Assembly (NCBI GenBank): GCA_002050455.1
Contig: MWZA01000222.1
Location: forward strand, 1-36,044
Direction: 5' to 3'
DNA from: Acidobacteria bacterium 5-1
GTDB lineage: Bacteria; Acidobacteriota; Blastocatellia; Pyrinomonadales; Pyrinomonadaceae
DNA: 36,044 nucleotides
The translations under genes and the position numbers were made by a program. Position 1 is the stretch's first letter. Each line of letters opens with the position of its first letter. This document shows positions 1-8,150 of the stretch, in pieces. Below the pieces are notes generated by a model. That model saw only the letters and a program-made list of their open reading frames with translations, ran no database searches and was not told the origin of the DNA.

Positions 1-1370
1 TCTTTATAGCGTCCAAGCCGAATGTGAATATAGCCGAGCGTCGGCATTCTGATAAGTTCGCGCAGAGTTTCAAAATTTTGCACGGCAATCGGTTGCAAAA
101 CTTTTTCCGTCCGAATAAACCGCGCCGTTTCGCCGTAACCACCGACAATATCAAGTCCGTTGTGAAACCAGGCTTGCGAATTTTCATCCTTTATCTCGCC
201 GCGAATTTCGCCTAGAGTTCCCGCAATCTCGCGTTTCTTATCAGGCGGATTGTAACACCAACGCGGTTCGCTCAACATGCGAAATTCTTCGGGCGCAAAT
301 TGCAGCTTTTCGATTTCTTGTTTCGTGATTTCTTTGCCGATTTCCGCGCCCGTAAAACTGCGGACAACTTGATTTTCCGCGTCAGCGACGAACAAACTTC
401 CATTTTCGTCAACTGCTAAACCCGCAGGGCGATTAAATTTTGAGGTTTGCAAATCTCCGTCTGAAAAGCCGCGTTTCGTGTCGGAAATTGTTTCAACCAG
501 TGGAAAAAATCTGCGCCCGACAGCACGAATTGAATTTCCGTCCGCGACGTAAATTACACCGAATTCGTCAACTGTTATTGCCAAAGGCTCGACAAAACTT
601 GAGTTAAAAGGAAATCCGTCAACCATATCTGCCGTGCCGTTTCCCGCAAAGGTCGAAACCATGCCGTTTAGTTCAATCAAACGTAAACGCTTATTTCCGG
701 TGTCCGCGACCAGCAAATTTCCATTTTTCAACACAGCAATTCCACAAGGCGTGTCAAATTTTGCTTGATCGGCAAAGCCTTCGGAAAATCCTTGCGAACT
801 TCCTGCCAAGGTCAAAACTTTTCCGTTTTCGATAATGCGAATTTTATCATTGTAAGTGTCAGCGACAAAAATTTTATCCTCTAAAACGGCAACGCCAATC
901 GGCGCGTTAAAAAGTGCGTTTTTCGCATCGCCGTCGGCAAATCCTTTCTTGCCTTCAACACCTGCAATAGTTTCAATTGCGCCGTCTGCAATTTTTACTC
1001 TTTTTATCGCGTGCGTTTCTGAATCGGCGACAATTAAATCGCCGTTTTTGTCAAAAGCAATTGCCGAAGGCGTGGCGAGTTTGTCAGTAATGATTTCGAG
1101 ACTGCCTTTATCGGAAACTCGCAGTATTTTTCCTTGTTCACCGTCGGAAACGTAAAGAATGCCGTCTTTTGTAGCAATGCCAAAAGGTTCGCCGAATTCT
1201 TTGTTTTTTCCCGCAAAGGTCGTAACTTTGACAAAGGGAATCGGTTCGGGTTTGCTATTTCGAAAAAATGAGAAATATAAAGCCAAAGTTGCTATCAGAA
1301 AAAATCCGCCGATTGCCGAAATTAGAAACATTAGCGAAAAACCCCTTTTGTTTTTTAATTTTTTGTCCAT
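1..1370 (-). CDS. NHL-repeat protein with M23 peptidase-like tail (3' end cut by window edge)
   Basis: An open frame on the minus strand starts at ATG 1370 and runs without a stop off the left edge (456 codons visible). It begins with a short basic N-terminus, then a hydrophobic segment at about residues 11-36 that should anchor it in the membrane. A series of NHL-type blades follows, with recurrent pieces such as PFGIATKDGILYVSD, GIAVLKNGNLLVADTGNKR and AGLAVDENGSLFVADAENQ, suggesting an extracytoplasmic beta-propeller. After the propeller come AGTLGEIRGE, FHNGLDIVGG and GYIHIRLGR, which look like the start of an M23-family (LytM) peptidase domain; the HNGLDI stretch corresponds to the usual HxGxD metal-site region. 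The remainder lies outside the window, so I cannot tell whether the peptidase site is complete. No strong ribosome-binding site precedes the ATG. It is divergent from the DUF937 gene. The propeller call is firm, the M23 call moderate. Confidence 0.8.
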   Translation of the reverse strand, partial: MDKKLKNKRGFSLMFLISAIGGFFLIATLALYFSFFRNSKPEPIPFVKVTTFAGKNKEFGEPFGIATKDGILYVSDGEQGKILRVSDKGSLEIITDKLATPSAIAFDKNGDLIVADSETHAIKRVKIADGAIETIAGVEGKKGFADGDAKNALFNAPIGVAVLEDKIFVADTYNDKIRIIENGKVLTLAGSSQGFSEGFADQAKFDTPCGIAVLKNGNLLVADTGNKRLRLIELNGMVSTFAGNGTADMVDGFPFNSSFVEPLAITVDEFGVIYVADGNSIRAVGRRFFPLVETISDTKRGFSDGDLQTSKFNRPAGLAVDENGSLFVADAENQVVRSFTGAEIGKEITKQEIEKLQFAPEEFRMLSEPRWCYNPPDKKREIAGTLGEIRGEIKDENSQAWFHNGLDIVGGYGETARFIRTEKVLQPIAVQNFETLRELIRMPTLGYIHIRLGRYK

Positions 1371-1397
1371 AAATAAGGAAACTTGAATAAAGAACAA

Positions 1398-1426
1398 AGG
1401 ACAAACAGCAAAATTTGTGTTATTAT
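1398..1426 (+). promoter_or_regulatory. weak candidate promoter for the DUF937 gene
   Basis: AGGACA at 1398-1403 and TATTAT at 1421-1426 are 17 bp apart, giving a partial match to the sigma-70 -35 and -10 boxes. It lies in the intergenic region between the divergent NHL and DUF937 genes, 43 bp before the DUF937 start. The -35 match is only four of six, so this is tentative. Confidence 0.3.
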
Positions 1427-1457
1427 AAACGACACATTTACAAATTTAACAAATTAC

Positions 1458-1463
1458 AAGGAG
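1458..1463 (+). promoter_or_regulatory. ribosome-binding site fixing the DUF937 start
   Basis: AAGGAG lies 6 nt before the ATG at 1470. The frame is open upstream to another ATG at 1383, but that one has no comparable site and would add a 29-residue extension unlike the family. This supports the start at 1470. Confidence 0.8.
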
Positions 1464-1469
1464 ATTGAA

Positions 1470-2066
1470 ATGTTTTCATTAGAAGATTTATTAGGACAAC
1501 AACAAGGAACACAAGCTGTTGACCAAATCAGCCAGATGCTCGGCGCAAACCCGACGACGACAAACTCGGCGATTCAAATAGCGTTACCGCTGATTTTAAG
1601 CGGTTTGGCACGAAACGCATCGCAGCCAAACGGTGCGGAAAGTTTAAATAATGCGCTTGAACAAGACCACAACGGCGGTATTCTTGATAATTTGGGCTTG
1701 CTTTTCGAACAAAATCAGCAAACGCCCCAAACCGACGGCTTAGGGATTTTAGGACATATTTTCGGACAAAAACAGGGAGCGGCTGCACAGGAAGTCAGTC
1801 AAAATACCGGTTTAGATATCGGGCAAGTGGCAAAACTATTAATGATACTTGCGCCAATCGTTATGGGTTATCTAGGCAAACAGAAGCAGCAAAACAATCT
1901 TGGTGCGGACGGTCTTTCTAATCTTTTGCAGGAAAAACAACAGCAAATTCAATCTTCGGGCAACCCGATGATGGATATAGTTGCGAACTTTTTTGACAAA
2001 AACCAGGACGGTAGTGCGATGGACGATCTTGCTTCGATGGCATCGAATTATTTTTCTAGGCGATAA
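1470..2066 (+). CDS. DUF937 family protein
   Basis: A 198-residue protein. It carries the DUF937 pattern: an amphipathic start (MFSLEDLLGQ), a region of short helices with NSAIQIALPLILSGLARNAS, then the ALEQDHNGGILDNL segment. A second, similar helical part contains LDIGQVAKLLMILAPIVMGYLG, followed by a Q-rich linker and a C-terminal region with DIVANFFDKNQDGSAMDDL, which resembles an EF-hand-like DxNxDG loop. No signal peptide or clear membrane helix is visible. The biochemical role of DUF937 proteins is not established and I do not assign one. It is a single plus-strand gene between the divergent NHL gene and the convergent tRNA gene. The start at 1470 is chosen from the AAGGAG site. Confidence 0.85.
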   Translation: MFSLEDLLGQQQGTQAVDQISQMLGANPTTTNSAIQIALPLILSGLARNASQPNGAESLNNALEQDHNGGILDNLGLLFEQNQQTPQTDGLGILGHIFGQKQGAAAQEVSQNTGLDIGQVAKLLMILAPIVMGYLGKQKQQNNLGADGLSNLLQEKQQQIQSSGNPMMDIVANFFDKNQDGSAMDDLASMASNYFSRR

Positions 2067-2140
2067 CCCTTTGTGCATTAAATAAAAATCAGGAATAAGA
2101 TATTTCCCGCATCATTTCCAAATCTATCCAAAAACATAAA

Positions 2141-2164
2141 AAGCACCTGTAATTACAAGTGCTT
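2141..2164 (-). terminator. intrinsic terminator after tRNA-Ala
   Basis: On the minus strand a 10-bp stem with a 4-nt AATT loop (one G-T pair) ends in a run of five T. It begins 8 nt past the tRNA 3' end. On the plus strand the hairpin is not followed by T, so it probably serves the tRNA and not the DUF937 gene. Confidence 0.8.
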
Positions 2165-2172
2165 AAAAGAAA

Positions 2173-2249
2173 TGGTGGAGCAGAGGAGGGTCGAACTCCT
2201 GACCTCGGCATTGCGAACGCCGCGCTCTGCCAAACTGAGCTACTGCCCC
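2173..2249 (-). tRNA. tRNA-Ala (anticodon CGC)
   Basis: A 77-nt cloverleaf folds cleanly. The acceptor stem is GGGGCAG with CTGCTCC, and the D arm GCTC/GAGC is intact. The anticodon stem CGGCG/TGCCG carries the loop TTCGCAA with anticodon CGC. The T arm is AGGAG/CTCCT with loop TTCGACC, and the CCA end is encoded. The G3-U70 pair in the acceptor stem is the classical alanine identity element and agrees with CGC, which reads GCG codons. A terminator follows directly. Confidence 0.95.
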
Positions 2250-2369
2250 ATAATTAAGTTCTGATAATAAAAATCTATTCTGTAAGTGTCAAGTCAAATT
2301 GTTTATCAAACTGTTGCAGGCTGCAAACTATTATCTTAATTTTTAATTCACAGAAAATTTTTGACAAAT

Positions 2370-3425
2370 TTATTTTTCAAAGCCGACAAAAACAGGTTCA
2401 GGCTTGAGGACAATGCCAAAGCGATCCTCAACCTTTTTTTGAATTTCTTCCATTAAATTCAAAATTTCTTTGGCAGTTGCCTGCCCGCGATTGGTTAATG
2501 CCAAAGTGTGTTTGGTTGAAAGCCCGACATTACCTTTTATGAAACCTTTCCGAAAACCGGCGTTTTCGATTAACCACGCGGCGGGAATTTTTACATTTTG
2601 GTCATCAACTTTGTAACTTGGCACATTTTCAACTCCAAGATTTTCGGCGTTTTTTTCGATTTCCGCAAATTTTTCCGCACTGACAATCGGGTTTTTGAAA
2701 AACGAACCCGCGCTTTGCGCGTCCGCGCCGCCTTGCCGGACGAGCATTGATTTTGTAGCCCGAATTTCACATACGGCTTTTCGAGTTTCTTTTAGATTTG
2801 GTATGCTGTCCGCAAAATGTTTTTTCAAATCGGCGTAGACAATTTTCGGCTCGCCGCCGAATTTCAAAGCGTAAGTTACGGCAAGAACAATGTAGCGATT
2901 TTTTTCGGTTGAATTAAAAATGCTCGTGCGGTAAGCAAAACCGCATTCGGAGTTTATTAATTCTTTAATTTCTTTTGTTTGACGGTCAAAAATTCTAATC
3001 AAAACTATTGATTCGGAAACTTCCTGACCGTAAGCTCCGACATTTTGTATCGGAGTTCCGCCGACAAAACCCGGAATGCCGCTCAGACATTCAATGCCTT
3101 GCAGATTTCTTTCGACACAAAAAGCAACAAATTCGTCCCAGTCCTCGCCCGCCTGCGCCGTAACAAAAACCGTTTCGTCATTTTCCGCAAAAGTCGAAAC
3201 ACCTTTTAGAGCAACCTGCAAAACCAAGCCGTCAAAACCTTTGTCGGCGATTAAAACATTGCTTCCGCCGCCGAGAATAAAAACTTTTAGATTGTTTTGT
3301 TCGGCAAATTCTAAGGATTTAATAATTTCCGTTTCATTTGTCGCCTGTATAAAAAAACGCGCCTTGCCGCCGATTTTAAAGGTTGTAAATTCGGCTAAAG
3401 GCACGTTTTTTTCAATTGCAAACAT
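2370..3425 (-). CDS. murB: UDP-N-acetylenolpyruvoylglucosamine reductase MurB
   Basis: A 351-residue cytoplasmic flavoenzyme that reduces UDP-GlcNAc-enolpyruvate to UDP-MurNAc with NADPH, the second committed step of peptidoglycan precursor synthesis. The FAD-binding part shows TTFKIGGKA near residue 14 and LGGGSNVL at 51-58, then GIPGFVGGTPIQNVGAYGQE. The family's catalytic residues are visible: Arg166 in FAYRTSIF, Ser241 in AGSFFKNP and Glu343 in KPEPVFVG. The FAYRTSIF context and the length fit a type I (E. coli-like) MurB. The start is ATG 3425, with no strong ribosome-binding site in an AT-rich leader. It is the last gene of the minus-strand run hutI-hutH-permease remnant-murB and may have its own promoter. 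Confidence 0.97.
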   Translation of the reverse strand: MFAIEKNVPLAEFTTFKIGGKARFFIQATNETEIIKSLEFAEQNNLKVFILGGGSNVLIADKGFDGLVLQVALKGVSTFAENDETVFVTAQAGEDWDEFVAFCVERNLQGIECLSGIPGFVGGTPIQNVGAYGQEVSESIVLIRIFDRQTKEIKELINSECGFAYRTSIFNSTEKNRYIVLAVTYALKFGGEPKIVYADLKKHFADSIPNLKETRKAVCEIRATKSMLVRQGGADAQSAGSFFKNPIVSAEKFAEIEKNAENLGVENVPSYKVDDQNVKIPAAWLIENAGFRKGFIKGNVGLSTKHTLALTNRGQATAKEILNLMEEIQKKVEDRFGIVLKPEPVFVGFEK

Positions 3426-3485
3426 TATAAATAATAAATATCAACTTTTGATAAATTTTTTGCTATTAATTATGAGAATAGATAC

Positions 3486-3893
3486 TTATTTTGCTTCGGT
3501 TTTTTCTTTTTCCTCCGCTTCTTTTCTCGCCTTCTTTGCCAAGTCAAAATACTCATCCCGAATTTTATCCAAGTCTTTGTCGTCTATTTCTTCCAAATCC
3601 AAAACCTGATTGCGGGCTTCTTTGACGGCGCGGACAATCTCGTCCAACTTAACCTGCATCGCTTCGGAATCACGATTCTGCGTGTTTTGAATCAGAAAAA
3701 CCATCAAAAATGTGATAATCGTCGTGCCGGTGTTGATAACGAGCTGCCACGTATTGCTAAAGCCGAAAATCGGTCCTGAAATTCCCCAAATAATTACAAT
3801 CGCAACCGCCGAAATAAAAGTAATTGGTTATCCTGCTTGACGCGAGATCCAATTTGCAAATCTCGTGAAAAACGATTTTTTTTTGCCCTTCAT
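3486..3893 (-). pseudogene. low-affinity iron permease family gene interrupted by an in-frame TAA
   Basis: Reading from ATG 3893 gives a basic start (MKGKKKSFFTRFANWISRQAG), then TAA at 3830-3828 as codon 22. The same frame then continues to a normal stop at 3486 with PITFISAVAIVIIWGISGP, NTWQLVINTGTTIITFLMVF and LIQNTQNRDSEAMQVKLDEI. This is the typical order of the small Fet4-like low-affinity iron permease family: N-terminal helix, two membrane segments, the conserved LIQNTQNRD motif and a charged C-terminal helix. One base change would restore a 135-residue protein. The first start codons after the stop are TTG 3707 and ATG 3704, which would lose the first membrane segment. It lies 22 bp after hutH. 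It is either a recent nonsense allele or a sequencing error. Confidence 0.8.
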
Positions 3894-3915
3894 TTTTATT
3901 TTTTCTTATCCGTTC

Positions 3916-5448
3916 TCAAATTTCCTTTTTCGCCACGAGTTTTCGCACCGCTTCGATGTAATTTTTCATATAGACATCCTTTTCGATAAAAGGAACTCGG
4001 CGGCGAATCAAATTATAGGCTTTTTTCGTTCCGTTTCCCAAAGATTTTGCCGCGCCGATTTCCTTTTTTCTAAAATCAATGCCCTGCGCGGCACAAAAAA
4101 GTTCCAAAGCGAGAATTTGTTCAAGATTTTCGGTAATCTGGCGAAGTTTCAAGACAGATGTAACGCCCATTGAAACGTGGTCTTCAACGTTTGCCGAACT
4201 CGGAATCGTGTCAACCGAAGCCGGATGCGATAGAATTTTATTTTCGGTTGCAAGTGCCGCCGCCGTATACTGCACAAGCATAAAACCGGAATTTAATCCG
4301 CCGTTTTCGGCTAAAAACGCGGGTAAAACGTGCGCGTTGGAATTTTCATCGGTCAGGCGCATAATCCGGCGTTCAGAGATATTTCCAATTTCGGACAAAG
4401 CAATCGCCAGATAATCAAAGGCAAGCGCAAGCGGTTCGCCGTGAAAATTTCCGCCCGAAATTACAGCAATTTGTTCGCAGTTTTCGTCGCAAAAAATTAA
4501 AGGATTATCGGTTACGGCGTTGAGTTCGATATTGACAACCCATTCGGCATACGCAATCGAGTCGCGGCACGCGCCGTGAACTTGCGGCATACAGCGTAAA
4601 GTGTAAGCATCCTGCACGTTGGTTATGTCAAAACCGCGCACAAAATCGCTGCCTTGTAGAATTTCACGCAGATTTTTCGCACATAAAATCTGTCGCGGAT
4701 GAGGTCGAAGCGCGTGAATTCTTTCATCAAAAGCCAAAGTCGTGCCGTTTAACGCTTCGAGTGAAAGACAGCCTGAAATATCGGCGATATCAGCCAAATA
4801 CTTTGCTTTCCAAGTTTCGAGAAGTCCAACCGCCGTCATCACGGTTGTGCCGTTGGTTAAAGCCAGTCCTTCTTTGGCGGCAAGTTTTATTGGTTCTAGA
4901 TTAGCTTTTCTTAACGCTTTTTCTGCGTTAAGAATTTCGCCTTCAAATTCCGCTTCGCCTTCGCCAATCAAAGGCAGAGACATATGGGCGAGCGGCGCAA
5001 GGTCGCCGCTTGCGCCTAAGCTCCCTTTTTCGGGAATTATCGGATGAACGCCTCGGTTGAGAAATTCGAGAAGAAGTTCGAGCGTTTCCAGCCGAATGCC
5101 GGAAAATCCACGCGCCAAAGTATTAGCGCGAATCAGCATAATCGCCCGCGTTGTCGGAATATCAAAAGGTTTTCCGACTCCGACGGCGTGGCTGAGAACA
5201 ATGTTTTTTTGCAGCTGCGCCGATTCTTCTGGTGAAATAATTTTATCTTTGAACGCGCCGAAACCGGTTGTAATGCCGTATGCAATTTCGCCGCGCTCAA
5301 GCAATTTCTGCACGGCAGCGGCAGAACGATTTACCTGCGCTTGAGCTTTTTCCGACAAAACAACTCGCGGCGCATTTGGTTTTCCGAACGCGGTTGCGAT
5401 TACTTGTTCAAATGTCAGACTTTCGCCGTCTAAAACGATTTTATTCAT
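3916..5448 (-). CDS. hutH: histidine ammonia-lyase HutH
   Basis: A 510-residue enzyme that removes ammonia from L-histidine to give trans-urocanate, the first step of histidine degradation. The Ala-Ser-Gly triplet that cyclises into the MIO cofactor is at residues 146-148 in KGSLGASGDLAPL. The active-site tyrosine lies in YGITTGFGAF near residue 57. Other family blocks include AYTLRCMPQVHGA and TDNPLIF. The length is that of well-studied HutH proteins. I start at ATG 5448 and not at an in-frame TTG 9 bp upstream, because ATG 5448 overlaps the hutI stop by 8 bp, the usual sign of translational coupling. A weaker relation to phenylalanine or tyrosine ammonia-lyases is possible, but the pairing with hutI settles histidine as substrate. 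Confidence 0.96.
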   Translation of the reverse strand: MNKIVLDGESLTFEQVIATAFGKPNAPRVVLSEKAQAQVNRSAAAVQKLLERGEIAYGITTGFGAFKDKIISPEESAQLQKNIVLSHAVGVGKPFDIPTTRAIMLIRANTLARGFSGIRLETLELLLEFLNRGVHPIIPEKGSLGASGDLAPLAHMSLPLIGEGEAEFEGEILNAEKALRKANLEPIKLAAKEGLALTNGTTVMTAVGLLETWKAKYLADIADISGCLSLEALNGTTLAFDERIHALRPHPRQILCAKNLREILQGSDFVRGFDITNVQDAYTLRCMPQVHGACRDSIAYAEWVVNIELNAVTDNPLIFCDENCEQIAVISGGNFHGEPLALAFDYLAIALSEIGNISERRIMRLTDENSNAHVLPAFLAENGGLNSGFMLVQYTAAALATENKILSHPASVDTIPSSANVEDHVSMGVTSVLKLRQITENLEQILALELFCAAQGIDFRKKEIGAAKSLGNGTKKAYNLIRRRVPFIEKDVYMKNYIEAVRKLVAKKEI

Positions 5449-6733
5449 TTTTGTCAATTATTAACTTGCCTTTTTTAATAACTTGTTCAACTGCGTTACT
5501 GCCAAATTCGTAGGCGATTTGACGATAATCATTTGTGTCCAAAACCAAAATATCGGCTTGCTTTCCAACTTCAATTGAACCAATTTTTTCGCTCCAACCG
5601 ACGGCAAAAGCGGCGTTAATGGTGACGGCATTTAATGCTTCCGAAGGCAGAAGTTTTTGATAGCGACAGGCAATCGCCATCGCAAATGGCAAAGACGGAC
5701 ACGGCGCGCTTCCGGGATTAAAATCAGTCGAAAGCGCAATCGCGCAACCCGCGTCAATCATCTTTCGCGCATCGGCAAACTCGCAGCTTCCAAAATTGAA
5801 ATTAACCGTCGGCGTGATGACTCCAATTGTTTTCGATTTTGCCAGAAGCGCAATTTCCTCCTCGCTCGTCGCGTCTAAATGATCAATCGAAGTCGCGCCG
5901 TTTTCAATCGCAAATCGAGCGCAGCCGAGATTTGTAAATTCGTCAACGTGCGCTTTTAATCCAAAACCCAAACCTTTCGCGGCAAGCAGGACTTTTTTTG
6001 ATTGTTCTAGATTAAAGGCGTTTTTTTCACAAAAGACATCAACGAAAAATGGTTTATTTTTAAAAGTCCCCTTAAAATTTAGTTCGCATTTTCTGACGTC
6101 GGCAATTACCGGCAGCATTTCTTCGCAAATTAAATTTATAAATTCATCTTCTCTGCCTTTGAATTCGGGCGAAACGGCGTGTGCGCCGAGAAATGTCGGA
6201 ATAATATCAATCGGGTGAATTTTATCGAGTTCGGCAATCGCATCGAGCATTTTAAGTTCGGTTTCGAGATTTAATCCGTAGCCGGTTTTGACTTCGCAGG
6301 TCGTAACGCCCAATTCAAGCATTTTGTCCAGACGCTTTTGGCTTTGCTCAACCAATTCCGCCAAACACGCTTCGTGCGTCTTTTTAACTGTCGAAAGAAT
6401 TCCGCCGCCCGCTTCCAAAATTTCCAGATAATCCGCGCCTTTGATTTTGAGTTCAAATTCATCAAGGCGGTTTCCCGCAAAAACCAGATGCGTATGACAT
6501 TCGACAAAAGCCGGACAGATGACTTGTTGATTTGCGTCAACCGCATTTTCCGCTTTAAATTCGCGCAAAACCTTATCGGATTTTCCAACCGCAGCAATTA
6601 CGCCATCTTTCACCGCAACCGCTCCGTTTTCGATAATGCCGATATCCTGCATCTGCCGACCTTTTTTGGCTTTCCCGTTTGATGAGCAGGTTACAAGCTG
6701 TCTGGCATTGTGAATTATTAAATCAACTTCCAT
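5441..6733 (-). CDS. hutI: imidazolonepropionase HutI
   Basis: A 430-residue amidohydrolase that opens 4-imidazolone-5-propanoate to N-formimino-L-glutamate, the third step of histidine degradation. Metal ligands of the amidohydrolase barrel are visible: the HTH pair at His80 and His82 (CPAFVECHTHLVFAG), a histidine in LKAHVDEFTN, and an aspartate in ALSTDFNPGS. CEVKTGYGLNLETELKML is a HutI signature. The start ATG 6733 lies just after a good promoter (6744-6772), so the message has almost no leader. The gene overlaps hutH by 8 bp. Urocanase (hutU), which catalyses the step between HutH and HutI, is not in this window. Confidence 0.96.
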   Translation of the reverse strand: MEVDLIIHNARQLVTCSSNGKAKKGRQMQDIGIIENGAVAVKDGVIAAVGKSDKVLREFKAENAVDANQQVICPAFVECHTHLVFAGNRLDEFELKIKGADYLEILEAGGGILSTVKKTHEACLAELVEQSQKRLDKMLELGVTTCEVKTGYGLNLETELKMLDAIAELDKIHPIDIIPTFLGAHAVSPEFKGREDEFINLICEEMLPVIADVRKCELNFKGTFKNKPFFVDVFCEKNAFNLEQSKKVLLAAKGLGFGLKAHVDEFTNLGCARFAIENGATSIDHLDATSEEEIALLAKSKTIGVITPTVNFNFGSCEFADARKMIDAGCAIALSTDFNPGSAPCPSLPFAMAIACRYQKLLPSEALNAVTINAAFAVGWSEKIGSIEVGKQADILVLDTNDYRQIAYEFGSNAVEQVIKKGKLIIDKNE

Positions 6734-6743
6734 TTCCGATGAG

Positions 6744-6772
6744 ATTTTAGACGCTTATTTGTTTTGCGACAA
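6744..6772 (-). promoter_or_regulatory. promoter of hutI-hutH
   Basis: On the minus strand TTGTCG (6772-6767) and TAAAAT (6749-6744) are separated by 17 bp. Transcription would begin near 6737, only about 4 nt before the hutI ATG, so the transcript would be nearly leaderless. No hut repressor operator is recognisable. Confidence 0.55.
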
Positions 6773-6828
6773 GTTAGAGTATCGGCAAAGATCCAAAATC
6801 GGGATTAAACAAGAGTTTCTCATTTTTT

Positions 6829-6890
6829 GCAGAAGCCCGCACGAAGAGTCGAGGGCGGAAACACACTCGACTCTTCGTGCGGGCTTCTGC
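6829..6890. repeat. perfect 25-bp inverted repeat (long hairpin)
   Basis: The arms 6829-6853 and 6866-6890 are exact reverse complements around a 12-nt loop. Neither strand has a proper T run after the stem: the minus strand continues with AAAAAA and the plus strand with AATTTTAG, so it is not a textbook terminator. It sits between the stop of the VWFA gene (6954) and the hutI promoter. The arm contains TTCGTGCGGGC, close to TTCGCACGGGC in the 19-bp element at 14516 and 15701, so these may be members of one dispersed palindromic family. The open frames that cross it on both strands are by-products of the palindrome. Confidence 0.85.
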
Positions 6891-6953
6891 AATTTTAGAA
6901 AAAAAAGCGTCATAATAGAGATAAATACTATCGAATTTAGTTTTATTAACCGA

Positions 6954-8150
6954 TTATTTAGTAGAAACCTGTGTCTGATTATTTTTGCCGACGATATAAC
7001 TGTCACGCGAACGAATTACTAAATTCGGACGCTCAACCCGCACCTTGATCATTTTGCGTTGTCCTGCCTGCCCTTCATCTTTTGGGTAATAACCGATGTT
7101 GTATTGACGGCGCAATTCTTCAGCAATCCCTTCAAACGCGACGGTTAAACCGCCCGGAGTTGATTCGGGACGAAAAACTCTGCCGCCCGTAACGGCTGAT
7201 AAATCTTCGAGATATTGTTTGCCGAGCGCGTATTCACGGCTGGAACTTCCAATCGGACTCATCACATTGTCGTCCGGAAACGGAATTGACGAACCCATCA
7301 CGCCGCCGCGCCCAATGTTGCGATTGTATAAAAAAGTGTTGTAATAAATCGGAAAAATTAGCGCGTCCGCTTCTTCGGCTTCGGCAATTGTGCTGTCATA
7401 GGTTGCTTTGTTAGAAGTTGTATCAACGCCGTCGGTAAACAAAACAATGGCTTTGCGACCTTCGATTTTACTCAGACGCTTGCGGAGAGATGAATCAACC
7501 GCTTCGTAAAGTGAAGTCCCGTTGCCAAAATCGGCTCGGCGAATCGCTTTATAAATTTTCTGGCGGTCGTTTGTTACGTCGGTTAAAACGTGAATACCCG
7601 CATCAAATTCGATTACCATGACATTGTCCTGCGGTTTGAGTTGATTGGTAAAAGCAATTGCCGCATCTTGAATTTCCTCGATTTTATAAGCGGTTGAAGG
7701 GCTGGTATCTAAAAGTAAAATGACCGTAAAAGGTTTATCGGTGGTGCCGAAATAAGCGATTTCCTGTTCCTTACCGTCTTCAAATATCTTAAAATCAGAT
7801 TGGCGCAGATTTGGAATATACAGACCGCTGCGGTCAAAGACGGAAACAGGAATCGTTACCAGTTTTGTTTCAATCTTAACCGCGTCAACATCGGCAGCAA
7901 CTTCACCAGGGCTGGAAATTTCCGGCGGATTAGTCGGCTTTTTAGAATCCTTTTTTGATTTTTTTTCTTTTTTTAAAGCAGGACGATAAATCGTAACCGG
8001 TTTGCGAGGCGCAGATTCCGAATAATTTTTGTCCTCGTTTTCATTATTCGGTTGCGGAGTCGGCACTGTTATTACCTGTCTGCCTGATTGCGCGAAAGCA
8101 GCCGTTGTCAAACTGAAAATTAACCACAAAACGCTTATAAATTTACTCAT
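6954..8150 (-). CDS. secreted VWFA-related domain protein (acidobacterial type)
   Basis: A 398-residue protein with a signal peptide (MSKFISVLWLIFSLTTAAFA, likely cut before Gln21) and a Pro/Lys-rich linker to about residue 85. A short beta region with VFDRSGLYIPNLRQSDFKIF follows, then a von Willebrand factor A domain. The metal-dependent adhesion site is complete: Asp148, Ser150 and Ser152 in DTSPST, Thr212 in GNGTSLYEA, and Asp240 in LFTDGVDTT. The C-terminal EELRRQYNIGYYPKDEGQ followed by a beta strand ending in RSRDSYIV is typical of the VWFA-related family abundant in Acidobacteriota; its function is unknown, and adhesion or scaffolding is only an inference. AAAGGAG lies 9 nt before ATG 8150. 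The gene stands alone between two long palindromes. Confidence 0.92.
   Translation of the reverse strand: MSKFISVLWLIFSLTTAAFAQSGRQVITVPTPQPNNENEDKNYSESAPRKPVTIYRPALKKEKKSKKDSKKPTNPPEISSPGEVAADVDAVKIETKLVTIPVSVFDRSGLYIPNLRQSDFKIFEDGKEQEIAYFGTTDKPFTVILLLDTSPSTAYKIEEIQDAAIAFTNQLKPQDNVMVIEFDAGIHVLTDVTNDRQKIYKAIRRADFGNGTSLYEAVDSSLRKRLSKIEGRKAIVLFTDGVDTTSNKATYDSTIAEAEEADALIFPIYYNTFLYNRNIGRGGVMGSSIPFPDDNVMSPIGSSSREYALGKQYLEDLSAVTGGRVFRPESTPGGLTVAFEGIAEELRRQYNIGYYPKDEGQAGQRKMIKVRVERPNLVIRSRDSYIVGKNNQTQVSTK

Noticed and set aside
3076-3609. Plus-strand open frame antisense to murB
   Set aside because: It overlaps murB and the permease frame, which carry clear family motifs, has no ribosome-binding site, and shows only composition typical of a shadow frame.
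6755-7022. Open frames on both strands across the palindrome at 6829-6890
   Set aside because: They mirror each other because of the inverted repeat, have no family match or ribosome-binding site, and overlap the VWFA 3' end.
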